Shown here in pieces: positions 1 through 8,800 of a stretch of DNA of 16,077 nt. The stretch is from contig JBFLYA010000043.1 in the NCBI GenBank assembly GCA_040757115.1, positions 7,066 through 23,142 on the forward strand, in the 5' to 3' direction. Source of the stretch: a bacterium. Its GTDB lineage: Bacteria; UBA9089; CG2-30-40-21; SBAY01. The notes under the pieces were generated by a model. That model saw only the letters and a program-made list of their open reading frames with translations, was not told the origin of the DNA and did no database searches. The translations under genes were made by a program, and so were the position numbers. The first letter of the stretch is position 1. Every line of letters starts with the position of its first letter.

Positions 1-1065
1 CCCGAGCCCCGATTTTCAGAGGAGATAATTGGAACAGCCAGCATAACTGTCAGGTCTGGTAGAGTGAGTCGATTTGACTTTGACCCGATTAACCATCAGA
101 TTATCAACACGAAGTTTGGCATTAAAGTAACTGCCCGGGACAGGTATGGCAATCTGGCAAGTGATTACAACCAGACAGGTTCTCTTACAACTAACTTTGG
201 TCAAATAAAACCTGCCTTTATTACCTTCAAGAACGGTATATCTACCGGCACAGTAATGATTGAAACTAACAAGGCAGGACCTGATGTCCGTATCAGTCTT
301 AGAGCCGAGGCAATAGAGTCTCAGAGTAATAATTTTGCTGTTTTATACGATGATGGAAGTGATGTCCGGATTGAAGAGGAAGGCTTGAAGATAGACATTA
401 AGTCTCATAGTGTAAGTAAAGATTATTACCTAAAGATAGATAAACGAGGTCTGGATGAGGATGAAATTAAGATAGCGAATTTGCGGATGAATCATTATAA
501 CCCGGGATTTTGTCTGCTAACTGATACCATTATCCGCATAGCAGCTAAAGATGGGGATAAGAAACCGATAGAAGGAGATTTTGGGACACGAACGACCAGA
601 GTGGCGATTTATTACTATCAGCCACCAAAGAATGTAGCCGAGGAGACATTGAAATTATACATCCTGGATGAGGAATCAATTGAATCGAGGTGGGTGGAGG
701 TAGCCAATGCACAGGTCTTAATCGGAAGTAATTTTATCTATGGCAATATACCGCATTTTGGGACATTTATCTTGATTGGGGAAGGGATACCGGCGGGTTT
801 TGATGCGGTTGTGGTCTATCCGAATCCGTTCAAGCCAAGCCGCGGGGATGAAAATATCGTTTTTGAAGGGTTACCAGAGGATACCCAGCTCCGCATCTAC
901 GACATCTCAGGTAGTTTAGTCAGAGATGAAGAAGGCAAACGCGCCACCTGGATTTGGGATGTTCGGGATAATTATGGGAAGAAGGTAGATAGTGGGGTGT
1001 ATATTTATGTGTTGACTACTGACGATGGGAAAAAGAAGATAGACAAGCTTGCGATTATCAGGTAG
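1..1065 (+). CDS. Secreted/surface protein with Ig-like region and C-terminal T9SS/FlgD-like sorting domain (5' partial)
   Basis: The frame is open from base 1 to the TAG at 1063-1065, so the gene enters from the left. The GTG at 64 is internal to the open frame and has no good Shine-Dalgarno, so it is probably not the real start. About 354 residues are visible. The first ~115 (nt 1-350) look like a bacterial Ig-like/invasin-like repeat, with text such as GIKVTARDRYGNLASDY. The middle (nt ~490-780) ends in a GNIPHFGTFILIG strand, resembling the membrane-proximal fold that often precedes such tails. The last ~88 residues (from nt ~802) carry VVVYPNPFKPS, a central LRIYDISGSLV strand, DSGVYIYVL, and a basic end, DKLAIIR. 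This is the pattern of T9SS type A sorting or FlgD-like Ig domains, which direct outer-membrane export and surface attachment. The passenger function is unknown because the N-terminus is missing. It converges on the broken nuclease gene. Confidence 0.85.
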   Translation, partial: PEPRFSEEIIGTASITVRSGRVSRFDFDPINHQIINTKFGIKVTARDRYGNLASDYNQTGSLTTNFGQIKPAFITFKNGISTGTVMIETNKAGPDVRISLRAEAIESQSNNFAVLYDDGSDVRIEEEGLKIDIKSHSVSKDYYLKIDKRGLDEDEIKIANLRMNHYNPGFCLLTDTIIRIAAKDGDKKPIEGDFGTRTTRVAIYYYQPPKNVAEETLKLYILDEESIESRWVEVANAQVLIGSNFIYGNIPHFGTFILIGEGIPAGFDAVVVYPNPFKPSRGDENIVFEGLPEDTQLRIYDISGSLVRDEEGKRATWIWDVRDNYGKKVDSGVYIYVLTTDDGKKKIDKLAIIR

Positions 1066-1068
1066 AGA

Positions 1069-1344
1069 AGTAATTATTCAGCCACAGATGAACACGGATG
1101 AAACACTGAAAATTCGTAATCCGTGTCCGTTTTCCGTGTCCGTAATTAGGCTGAAGAGTTTTTCTCCTTCTGACTTTTATCTTCTATCCTTCTTGATTCT
1201 CTGTCAGTGGAGGAAATTTCCACCCCCTAACCCCCGCCAGCGGGGGACAACCTGGCTATGACCTCTGTCTTCTGTCCTCTGCCTTCTATCGACCTCTGTA
1301 TTTATCCGTGCTAATCCGTGTTAATCTGTGGCTGAATAGTTACT
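1069..1344. repeat. 276-bp palindromic (MITE-like) element with ~35-bp terminal inverted repeats
   Basis: The left end (1069-1110) reads AGTAATTATTCAGCCACAGA followed by ACACGGATGAAACACTG. The right end (1304-1344) is its near reverse complement, finishing TGTGGCTGAATAGTTACT. The same two ends bound the 92-bp element at 1715-1806, so this is a dispersed non-coding family rather than a chance hairpin. The interior differs: it contains a doubled TCCGTGTCCG motif (about 1119-1142), a CT-rich stretch (1262-1298) and a second hairpin at 1231-1246. It starts 3 bp after the stop codon at 1065 and ends 7 bp before the stop codon of the opposing gene at 1352. The transcript of either strand could fold into a long hairpin and act as a bidirectional terminator; that role is inferred. 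No transposase is encoded. Confidence 0.7.
1231..1246. repeat. GC-rich hairpin inside the 1069-1344 element
   Basis: CCCCCGCCAGCGGGGG is a compact inverted repeat with 6 G:C pairs around a short loop, preceded by CACCCCCTAA. It is far more GC-rich than its surroundings and looks like an independent short repeat inserted in the larger element. No function can be assigned. Confidence 0.55.
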
Positions 1345-1351
1345 AATTTTC

Positions 1352-1651
1352 TTAATTTTCCTTCAACATCTTCTCTATCTTTTCCTTACCAAGAAGTTTT
1401 ATAAGATCTCTTTGTATTTTCTCTTCCCCAATGCTACGAATTACCTCTTTTTCTCCAATGCTACGAATTACCTCTTTTTCCCCAATGCTACGAATTACCT
1501 TCTCCTCTCCAATCCCTTGCACAAATTTGTCAATCCCTACTATATCGACAAGCTCTCTCATTATATCTGGTCTATCCGCTAATGTCTGTGGCATCAATTT
1601 TACCTCCTCCTTGAATTCATCAGGATGTAAATATAATCCTGTTTCGAGCAA
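1352..1651 (-). pseudogene. C-terminal fragment of an Rpn-like/PD-(D/E)XK nuclease-family protein with 9-residue tandem repeats
   Basis: Read from the TTG at 1651 it gives 99 residues, but the frame stays open upstream to 1711, through ERLLLELLETGLYLHPDEF, directly into the inserted element that ends at 1659. The TTG is therefore probably not a natural start. The sequence is charged and helical (FKEEVKLMPQTLADRPDIM), followed by copies of a 9-residue unit, IGEKEVIRS, and a closing LLGKEKIEKMLKEN. At DNA level the unit is a 27-bp tandem repeat from 1429 to 1509. Such repeat-bearing helical tails are common in Rpn-like nuclease/transposase-related proteins of candidate phyla. The fragment is on the same strand and in the same codon phase as the nuclease fragment at 1871-2146, so the two are probably parts of one disrupted gene. 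The middle of the protein may also be missing. Whether this piece is translated is unknown. Confidence 0.6.
1429..1509. repeat. 27-bp in-frame tandem repeat, 3 copies
   Basis: Three adjacent 27-bp units begin at 1429, 1456 and 1483, each starting CCAATGCTACGAATTACC. The first two are almost identical and the third diverges at its end. The unit is a multiple of 3 and encodes 9 residues on the minus strand (IGEKEVIRS-like), so copy-number change would keep the reading frame. Confidence 0.9.
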
Positions 1652-1658
1652 CTCTAAT

Positions 1659-1870
1659 AGTAACCGTTCACCGCAGAGACGCAGAGACGCAGAGAAGAAA
1701 ATTAAAATTTATTGATAACTATTCAGCCACAGATGGACACAGATGAAACACTGATTTTATTTTTTTATCCATGCTAATCCGTGTTAATCAGTGGCTGAAT
1801 AGTTACTTTATTTCTATGTCTTCTCTGTTCCTCTGCGTCTCTGCGGTGAAGGACTACCTGAACGGTTACT
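1659..1870. mobile_element. Outer palindromic MITE-like element inserted in the nuclease gene
   Basis: The ends are matching inverted repeats: AGTAACCGTTCA at 1659-1670 and its complement TGAACGGTTACT at 1859-1870. Each is followed inward by CCGCAGAGACGCAGAG-type sequence (1671-1696, against 1823-1848 on the other strand). The right arm has about 10 extra bases (GGTAGTCCTT on the minus strand) before the arms match again. There is no coding capacity and no clear target-site duplication. A third copy of the end motif lies at 2508-2519. The element sits exactly where the minus-strand nuclease reading frame breaks, after residue Lys92. It brings an in-frame stop (1814-1816, minus strand). Confidence 0.7.
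1715..1806. mobile_element. Inner 92-bp palindromic element nested in the 1659-1870 element
   Basis: The left end, ATAACTATTCAGCCACAGAT (1715-1734), pairs with the right end, CAGTGGCTGAATAGTTAC (1789-1806). Flanking arms GAAACACTG and TCCGTGTTAATC extend the homology. Both ends match those of the 1069-1344 element, so this is the minimal form of the same family. It lies between the two arms of the CGCAGAGACG element, which shows it arrived second. Confidence 0.7.
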
Positions 1871-2146
1871 CTTAAATAATAGCACATAAGCAAATAATCG
1901 GTCAAAATCATTCCGGGTGAATCTATCCCCAGGTGATTTATATTCAATAACATTATAATCAGTAAATGATTGGAAGACAAGAGGTAAAGACTTAACATCC
2001 GCATCCTTGCCCTTTCTAATGACCACAATATCTATCCTTAATGGCATTTTGCCAACTTCAACCTCAGTTTCAACCGTAAACCCTTTAGGTTCGAGTAAAT
2101 GTTTTAATACATTTGAGAAATACGGATGCCATTTCTTCTTCATCAT
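1814..2146 (-). pseudogene. N-terminal fragment of a PD-(D/E)XK nuclease-like protein, disrupted after residue 92
   Basis: The frame runs 110 codons from ATG 2146 (a second ATG follows at 2143) to a TAG inside the inserted element. Only the first 92 residues (2146-1871) are native; the rest, SNRSGSPSPQRRR and onward, is translated repeat DNA. The native part has the marks of a PD-(D/E)XK nuclease core: Glu26 in a first helix, Asp39 in MPLRIDIVVIRKG, and the E-x-K signature Glu68-Tyr69-Lys70 in YNVIEYKSPGDRF. This matches restriction-enzyme-like or Rpn/transposase-associated nucleases. The core looks intact up to YVLLFK, then the palindromic element begins. The likely remainder of the gene is at 1352-1658 in the same frame. 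A near-consensus promoter lies immediately upstream. The truncated product may still be made, but it lacks the rest of the fold and the tail. Confidence 0.7.
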
Positions 2147-2151
2147 CTATA

Positions 2152-2180
2152 AGTATATACTAAACTTCTATCTTTGTCAA
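2152..2180 (-). promoter_or_regulatory. Sigma70-type promoter of the nuclease-like gene
   Basis: On the minus strand there is a perfect -35, TTGACA (2180-2175), a 17-nt spacer and a -10, TATACT (2157-2152). Transcription would start around 2147-2144, on or next to the ATG codons at 2146 and 2143. There is no room for a Shine-Dalgarno, so the message would be leaderless or nearly so. Confidence 0.7.
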
Positions 2181-2242
2181 TAAATTTTTGCACGAAAATG
2201 TAATCCCTCAGTTATTGGTGGGAGAAAGGAACAAAGATTAAA

Positions 2243-2519
2243 TTTCTCGCCAGGGCGCAAAGAACGCAAAGTAGTCAGAAATTCCAAATCACAAATTCCA
2301 AATTCTATTTAGTGAATTAGTGAATTAAGCGAATTAGCGAATTAGTAAAATCTAATCTCTAATTCGCTTTTTGGTATGTGGAATTTGGTGTTTATTTGAG
2401 ATTTGGTGCTTGGGATTTGGGATTTTTCCCTTATCCACTCTGAGTAAAATTTTGACTAATAACTGCTATATTTCTTCTGTGTTCTCTATGACTCTGTGGC
2501 TATATCCCTGAACGGTTAC
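2243..2519. repeat. Cluster of nested inverted repeats (non-coding)
   Basis: This fills most of a region without genes. The outer parts, GCGCAAAGAACGCAAAG (2255-2271) and CTTCTGTGTTCTCTATGACT through GTGGC (2474-2500), resemble degenerate arms of the CGCAGAGACG family. The right side ends in CTGAACGGTTAC (2508-2519), the same terminus as the 1659-1870 element. Inside is a second inverted repeat, ATTCCAAATCACAAATTCC (2281-2299) against a GAATTTGGTG...GGGATTTGGGATTT arm (2381-2425). At the centre is a perfect 11-bp stem, AAGCGAATTAG (2327-2337) with CTAATTCGCTT (2359-2369). No open frame of note is present. No matching left terminus was found, so the outer element is partial or decayed. Confidence 0.55.
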
Positions 2520-2571
2520 AAATTTACGAAAGTCCAGATAATTAGAATTGCTGTAAAAAATCAAATTCCTA

Positions 2572-2600
2572 TTGCCAAAAGGGGAAAAGTGTGCTATAAT
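2572..2600 (+). promoter_or_regulatory. Near-consensus extended -10 sigma70 promoter of the giant surface-protein gene
   Basis: -35 TTGCCA (2572-2577), exactly 17 nt, then -10 TATAAT (2595-2600) preceded by TGC, giving an extended -10. Transcription should begin near 2607. It is the only strong promoter seen upstream of the start at 2885 and implies a leader of about 280 nt. Confidence 0.75.
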
Positions 2601-2608
2601 TAAAATGA

Positions 2609-2671
2609 GGGTAATTAGTTACCCACAAACGGATAATTGGTAATTAATTACCATTCACCAGTTACCAATTA
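2609..2671 (+). repeat. Inverted repeats at the 5' end of the giant-gene leader
   Basis: Two stems lie just after the predicted transcription start. GGGTAA (2609-2614) pairs with TTACCC (2619-2624) around TTAG. TAATTGGTAA (2634-2643) pairs perfectly with TTACCAATTA (2662-2671). GGTAATTAATTACC (2639-2652) is also a perfect palindrome. The stretch is made of GGTAATT/ACCAATT-type short repeats and may be another dispersed element or a 5' stem protecting the transcript; neither is proven. Confidence 0.5.
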
Positions 2672-2693
2672 CCAAATTAGGGAGGGACAGGAA

Positions 2694-2771
2694 ATGCTCC
2701 TGGTAATAAAATCAACACAAAGAATAATGAAGATTAGAACGCAAGATTTTTTCAGGACTTTTCAGACTTAA
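2694..2771 (+). CDS. Possible 25-codon leader ORF upstream of the giant gene
   Basis: ATG at 2694 is preceded by a strong Shine-Dalgarno, GGAGG (2681-2685), with an 8-nt spacing. The frame runs 25 codons (MLLVIKSTQRIMKIRTQDFF and five more) to TAA at 2769-2771, about 110 nt before the giant gene start. It lies in the predicted leader of the promoter at 2572-2600. CAGGA (2688-2692) and TCCTG (2698-2702) could form a small stem around the start codon. The peptide matches nothing I recognise. It may be a regulatory upstream ORF or a decayed remnant; the strong ribosome-binding site is the only real support. Confidence 0.35.
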   Translation: MLLVIKSTQRIMKIRTQDFFRTFQT

Positions 2772-2807
2772 CGCAGATTTTTATTTTTATGACAAAGAAT
2801 AAGCGAG

Positions 2808-2831
2808 ACGCCTGACCTACCAGCGTTTTTT
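2808..2831 (+). terminator. Weak terminator-like hairpin in the giant-gene leader
   Basis: ACGC (2808-2811) pairs with GCGT (2823-2826), and TG with CA inside it after one bulged base, giving about 6 pairs around ACCTAC, followed at once by six T residues (2826-2831). It sits between the leader ORF and the giant gene, where an attenuator would lie. The stem is short and may not terminate efficiently. Confidence 0.25.
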
Positions 2832-2870
2832 CTTTCATTAAAATTTGTGAAAGTCTGTATTATTAGAGAT

Positions 2871-2875
2871 AAGGA
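2871..2875 (+). promoter_or_regulatory. Ribosome-binding site that decides the giant-gene start
   Basis: AAGGA directly abuts the ATG at 2876 (zero spacing, unusable) but lies 9 nt before the in-frame ATG at 2885. The later codon also begins a normal signal peptide (MKRLNLF), so 2885 is preferred. Confidence 0.7.
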
Positions 2876-2884
2876 ATGATAAAA

Positions 2885-5800
2885 ATGAAGCGTCTCAACT
2901 TATTTGTCAGCATATCTATAATTTTCTTTAGCCTGACTAAACTCTGTGAGGCAAGCCTGCCGAAAGAAATACGAATTACCAATGTTACGGATAGCCAGAT
3001 TATTGTCTCATGGATAACCGATGTTGAGGAAACCTGCCAGGTCAACTATGGCCTTACCCATGCCACTGGTTTAACCGCTTACGATGTGCGTGGGCTACTG
3101 ACAAGTGATGATACTCATTATGTGAAAATCACTGGTTTAAATCCTGAAACTATATATTATTTTGAACTCGTCTCTGGCGCCACTGTGGATAATAATAATG
3201 GTATGTATTATCAGGCGAAAACCGGGGCAGATATTAAGCGGTCTGGACTTGATTTTGCCTACGGCAGGGTATTTAAGTCTGACGCCGTCACCTATGCCAC
3301 TGGCGCTATTGTTTATTTCTATCTCAAGGATGGGAATGCACAGGATAGTCCCGGTAACTCCGCCCTCTGGTCAAGTTTAGTCGATAGCAATGGTTATTGG
3401 TCTGAAAATCTAATTAATCTGAGAACACAGGATGGTAAAGAATTCTTTGAGTATTCTGTTGATGGTGGAGATAATCTCATTCTCTATGGAGAAGGAGCAA
3501 AAGAGGGAACGGCATCATTGACTATCTTTACCAATCAGGATTCACCTGCCCCGGATATGATTCTCACCTCAGACCGAATCAAACCTTCAGCCATTACTAC
3601 ACTAACAGTCAAACAGGTTACTTCTAATTCCATTTTCTTGAACTGGATTGCCCCGGGCGATGATGGAAATTCGGGACAGGCATCTTTATATGATTTAAGA
3701 TGGTCTTATGCGGAAATAAATGAAGGCAATTTCAAGAATGCTACACCAGTCCCAAATCTCCCGACGCCTTTACCTGCAGGTAATCAACAGGAATTTGAAG
3801 TCAAAGGGCTTTTGCCCGATACGCTTTATTATTTTGCCATTAAAACCCGTGATGAAGCTGGGAACTGGTCTAATTTATCCAATATTGTCTCTGGAAAAAC
3901 ATTGCCGCCACCTACCTCAATGTTAGCCTGGACAGGAGAATATAATTTTGTTAAAGATGCTCTACGATTAGATTTTGGCACACTGGGAACTAACTTTGTT
4001 TATATGGTTAAGTATATTCATCCGGGAAATCTTGCTCCACAAAAAGGTGAGCCAAAAATCATCCTTTACAAAGAGACAATTCCCATAGGCACATATTCGT
4101 TAACTTATGTCAACGGCACTTTTTCTACCGGAGCAATCTACACCTATTCCAGAGTCTTTCCAGAGAAAGGTGAATACAGTTATAAATTCTATTGTCAGGG
4201 TGCAGATGGCGAACCAACTCTTTTAACTAAAGGACCAATAGTTAGTGACATAGAGACTGGGGTGCGAATAACAAATCAAACCGATGCCCAATTTACCGTC
4301 TCCTGGAGGACTTCACAATCTACAACAGGATATATAAAATATGGCACAAATATTGCAGACCTGAATAAAATTGGGGATGATGACCGTGGTCAGAGTTTTA
4401 GCGGACAAACACACCATGTTACAGTTAAAGGGTTAGAGCCAGAAAAGATTTATTATTTTGATGTTGTCTCAGGCGGCGTGGTTGATAACAATTCTGGAAA
4501 CCACTACATTGCCCAGACAGGTCCGTCAGTTCTTGCCTCAGGAAGCGATTTGGTTTATGGACAGGTATTTAAACAAGGAGGAGAGGTTCTGGCGAAAAAT
4601 AGTATTGTTTATCTTGAATTAAAAGATAATGATGGTCAGGATAGTCCGCTTAGTTCAGCCATTGCCTCTGCACTGGTGCAGGATAATGGTTACTGGATGG
4701 CAGATTTAGTCAATTTCCGCACCCTAAACTTATCCGCACCATTTGAATACTCACCAACGGATGATTTGCTCTGTATATTTGTCCAGGGGGCAAATGAAGG
4801 CATTGGCAGTGAAATAGTGTTGACCGCGAATGATTCGCCAGCATCACCTGTAGAACTTTGCCTTGATACCGTTGCTCCGGCATCAATCACGACCCTTCAG
4901 GTAATAAAAGCAGGCATAGGCTCTATTACCTTAAAATGGCAAGCCACTGGTGATGATAAAACCATTGGCACAGCAACAAGTTATGACATAAGATATGCTA
5001 CCTTTACGATTACCGAGTCCAGCTGGGGATTGGCTAATGAAGTCCAATTAGAGCCTGCACCTGCCTTGCCAGGCGTTTTTCAGGAATTTGTCGTCAAAAA
5101 CCTTAACACCGCCACGACTTATTATTTTGGAATAAAGGCAATCGATGAAGTGTGGAATATCTCTGAATTATCCAATATTGCCATTGGCTCAACTACCCCT
5201 GAAATAAAACATCCGCCAATACTTGATTGGGTGGGTGAAGAAGAGTATTTAAAAGATGGTGTCTATCCCGATACCGGTAATAATGATATGAAATTTACCT
5301 TTCAGGTAAAATATATCGATTTAGACAATGATGCCCCAAAATCAGGTGAGCCAAAGGTGATTATTAAATCTTTTGGCACCTACACGATGAATTATGTAAA
5401 AGGCACATATTCTACCGGGGCAATTTATAAATATACGACATTTCTTCCATCACCAGGGACTTACACTTATCGGTTTTTCGCCACAGATGCCTCTGGTAGC
5501 CCTACTTTTACTATGGAAGGACCAATTGTTACGGATATTCCATACCGTGAGACGAATATTACTGACTCACAATTTACTATCTCCTGGCCATCGACTAAAT
5601 TAGAAATCGGCACGGTTAATTATGGCACCAATCCGGATTCTTTAATCTTATCCTTTAGTGATAATCGGGTAGATGATACCCATCATATTGATGTTACTGG
5701 TCTTACGGCAAATACTTTATATTATTATGATGTTGTCTGTGGTGGAGTAAAGGATGATAATCAAGGGTTCCATTATAAAGTCCAGACAGGTGCCTCGATT

Positions 5801-8800
5801 ATTCCCACGCCTGACTATCAAATGGTCTATGGCAAGGTTTATAAACAGGGTTGTTTTGAATATGCCGATGGCGCCATTGTCTATATTCAATTGCAGGATA
5901 AGGACAACAAAGGTGATTTGGGTAATTCTGCCTGGGCATCAGTTTTAGTCAGAGATGGAGAATGGAGATATAATCTGGTAAATCTCCGAACGGCTAATCA
6001 TCAATCTTTTTTTGATGACTGGAGCGGGGATAAAGATGAACTTTATTTATTTGCCGAAGGGGCGTTGGAAGGCACGGATACACTCACCATTTTCCCAATC
6101 AATGGCACTCCTGCTGAATATATGGAGTTATCGCGTGATATTACCCTACCGGGAACAACCACCTTAATTGCAACTAATACCACGCCGTTTTCCGTAACAT
6201 TGTTCTGGAGAGCCGCAGGCGACGATAAAAAATTAGGGACAGCAACCAGTTATGATATTCGCTACTCAAAAGGAGTCATAGATGAAGATACCTGGGCTAC
6301 CGCAAACCAGGTAATAGATGAACCCAAGCCTTTAGTCGCCGGAACAGAACAACAACTGATGATTACAGACTTAGAGCCAGATACCCTTTATTACTTTGGA
6401 TTAAAAAGCATAGATGAGGCAGGCAATGCCTCATCTATAAGTATTGCCACAGCAACGACAAAACCTCACCCTCCACCTGCCCTCAAATGGATAAATGAAC
6501 CTAACTATCAAGAAGACGGTTTAGAGCCAGAAAAAGGGTCTGTGGAGACTGTTTATACCTACTATGTTGATTATTTTCATACCGATAATCTTGCCCCGGC
6601 ACCTGGTTTTCCCAAATTACATATTTTAGCAGATGTTTATACAATGGTTGCAGATAACCCGGCGGATACAAATTACAGAGATGGCAAACGATACAAATAT
6701 ATTAAAATCTTTACCTTGCCCGGGACATACACCTACTCTTTTGAGGCGAAGGATACGGCTAATGTTCTGGCTCAAGGCACACCAACTCAAATTTCATCAG
6801 GGCCGGTGGTTGGTGTTATTCCTGTTTTAACATGGACTAAAGAAGAAGGATATGGAACAGACGGTCTTGAACCCGAAATAGGTGCTCCAAACACAACCTT
6901 TACTTATCGAATAAATTATCTCCATAGCCAGAATATCCCGCCAGCACAGGGTTATCCAAAGGTTTATATTTCAGGGCCTGTCAATCAATCTTTTTCTATG
7001 CAAGAGGTTGATTCGCAAGATACTGACTACACCAATGGAAAATTTTATACCTTCTCCATTGCGTTAACCACGATGGGGAAATATTATTACCATTTTGAGG
7101 TAAAAGATACAAATGATTTTCTGGCGACAACTCAAAAAATGACAGGACCTATTATTGCCAATGCACCAGTATTAAGTTGGGTTGATGCCGATGGCTATAA
7201 AACTGATGGCGTAGAACCAAACACAGGCAATAATAAAACCATATTTACCTATAAAGTCCGATATTGCGATGTGGATAATAATCCACCGGATTTATATTAT
7301 CCAAAATTATATGTGCTTCGTGGGGGCGAGATGGTGTATGAAAGGAAGATGTATCGAATCGAAGGAAATGATTATGTGACGGGCATAGTCTATTGTGTTC
7401 AATTACCACTTATTATCGCCAGTGATTACTATTCTTATTATTTTGAGGCAAAGAATGCGAGAGGGGTGTTGGCTGTGGGCACGCCAACGAATATTCATCC
7501 AGGACCTTTAGTTAATGGTCCCAATTATCCACCACGACTTCAATGGGTTGGCAAGGGTGAGTATATTGCGGATGGTCTTAACCCGGAAACCGGAACCGTA
7601 GGCACGACATTTACTTATCAGATTAAATACTCTGATATGAATGCCGACCCTCCTCAATCTGGATACCCATTAGTTTATCTCTACCGTGGGGAAACTCTTT
7701 CTGGAACAAAGACAATGAGTTATCTTTATGGGTCATTTACCAATGGTGCGGTATTCGAGGCAACTTATACCTTTAAATCAACAGGTATTTACAAGTATAA
7801 ATTTGAGGCAAAGGACAAAAAGGGTTTACCAACTTACATATCTTTTAAAATAGGTCCTCTAATTAGCACCGCACCGACATTGGAAAGGGGGACTGTCACA
7901 CCAGCGGTAGGCACGATAAATCTAACTACCTTTACTTACAAAGTTACCTATAAAGATGCCGATAATGACCCGCCAAATGCTCTATATCCAGTAGTGCATA
8001 TATTTAAAGATAGCAAGGAAATCATCGGCAGCCCCTGTCGGATGGAACCAGAAAACCCAGCGGACATTACTTATAATGATGGCAAGGTGTATAAATTCAC
8101 CAGGATTTTTGACCAGGCAGGCTCATTTACATATCAATTTGAGGCTTATGATTGTTTTGGAGTAAAAGCCACTGCCCCACCAATGGCACCGGGCCCTATT
8201 GTCCGCAGTGCACCTACATTGAATTGGACTTATGAACCAGGCTATTTGAATGATGGTCTTGAGCCTGAAGGCGGAACAATTCAAACCATATTTACCTATC
8301 GAGTCAATTATACTGACCTGGATAACCAACCACCTTTATCGAACTATCCTGTGGTTCATATTCTAAAAGGAGGTTATGAAATTCTCAACAGCCCCTTTGT
8401 GTTAGAGGAGGTAGATACATTAGACACCATTTATAAAGATGGGAAATTATTTACTCTGTCATACTCATTTTCAGGAATTGGCACATACTCGTATTATTTT
8501 GAGGCTTATGATTCTTTAAATATTAAAGGTGAAGGACCCGCAACAGGTACCAAAACAGGTCCTTCAATCATTGAGGGACCGATATTAAAATGGGCAAATG
8601 AGGAAGGCTACATTAATGATGGGATTAACCCTAGCACAGGCACAAGATATGTAACTAATTTTACCTACAAGGTAACTTATCAAGACCCTACGGGTTATCC
8701 TCCGGCAACAGGCTATCCGCGGGTGCATATCTTTCGCGGCGGTAATCCTGAACATATAGGTGGTCAGCAGATGTTCATTAAAGTTGGTGATGATTATAAA

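Noticed and set aside
1049-1261. 70-codon plus-strand frame overlapping the end of the first gene
   Set aside because: It reads through the palindromic element, has low-complexity content from the repeats and no ribosome-binding site.
1429-1509. CRISPR array candidate (also 15879-16022)
   Set aside because: Units are directly adjacent with no unique spacers and lie in coding frames.
1431-1715. Plus-strand frame with repeated MLRITSFSP
   Set aside because: It is the complement of the 27-bp repeat in the minus-strand gene and runs into the inserted element.
1774-2028. 84-codon minus-strand frame overlapping the nuclease fragment
   Set aside because: It is out of frame with the conserved PD-(D/E)XK motifs and ends in repeat-element sequence.
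2739-2835. Riboswitch in the giant-gene leader
   Set aside because: No core motif of a known class was recognised; only a short hairpin with a T-run is visible.
2876-2884. ATG at 2876 as the start of the giant gene
   Set aside because: The AAGGA Shine-Dalgarno abuts it with zero spacing, whereas it is 9 nt from the ATG at 2885, which opens a normal signal peptide.
2885-2960. Lipoprotein signal in the giant protein (LTKLC)
   Set aside because: The residues before Cys21 do not fit a lipobox (Lys at -2, Leu at -1); an ordinary signal peptidase I site after CEA fits better.
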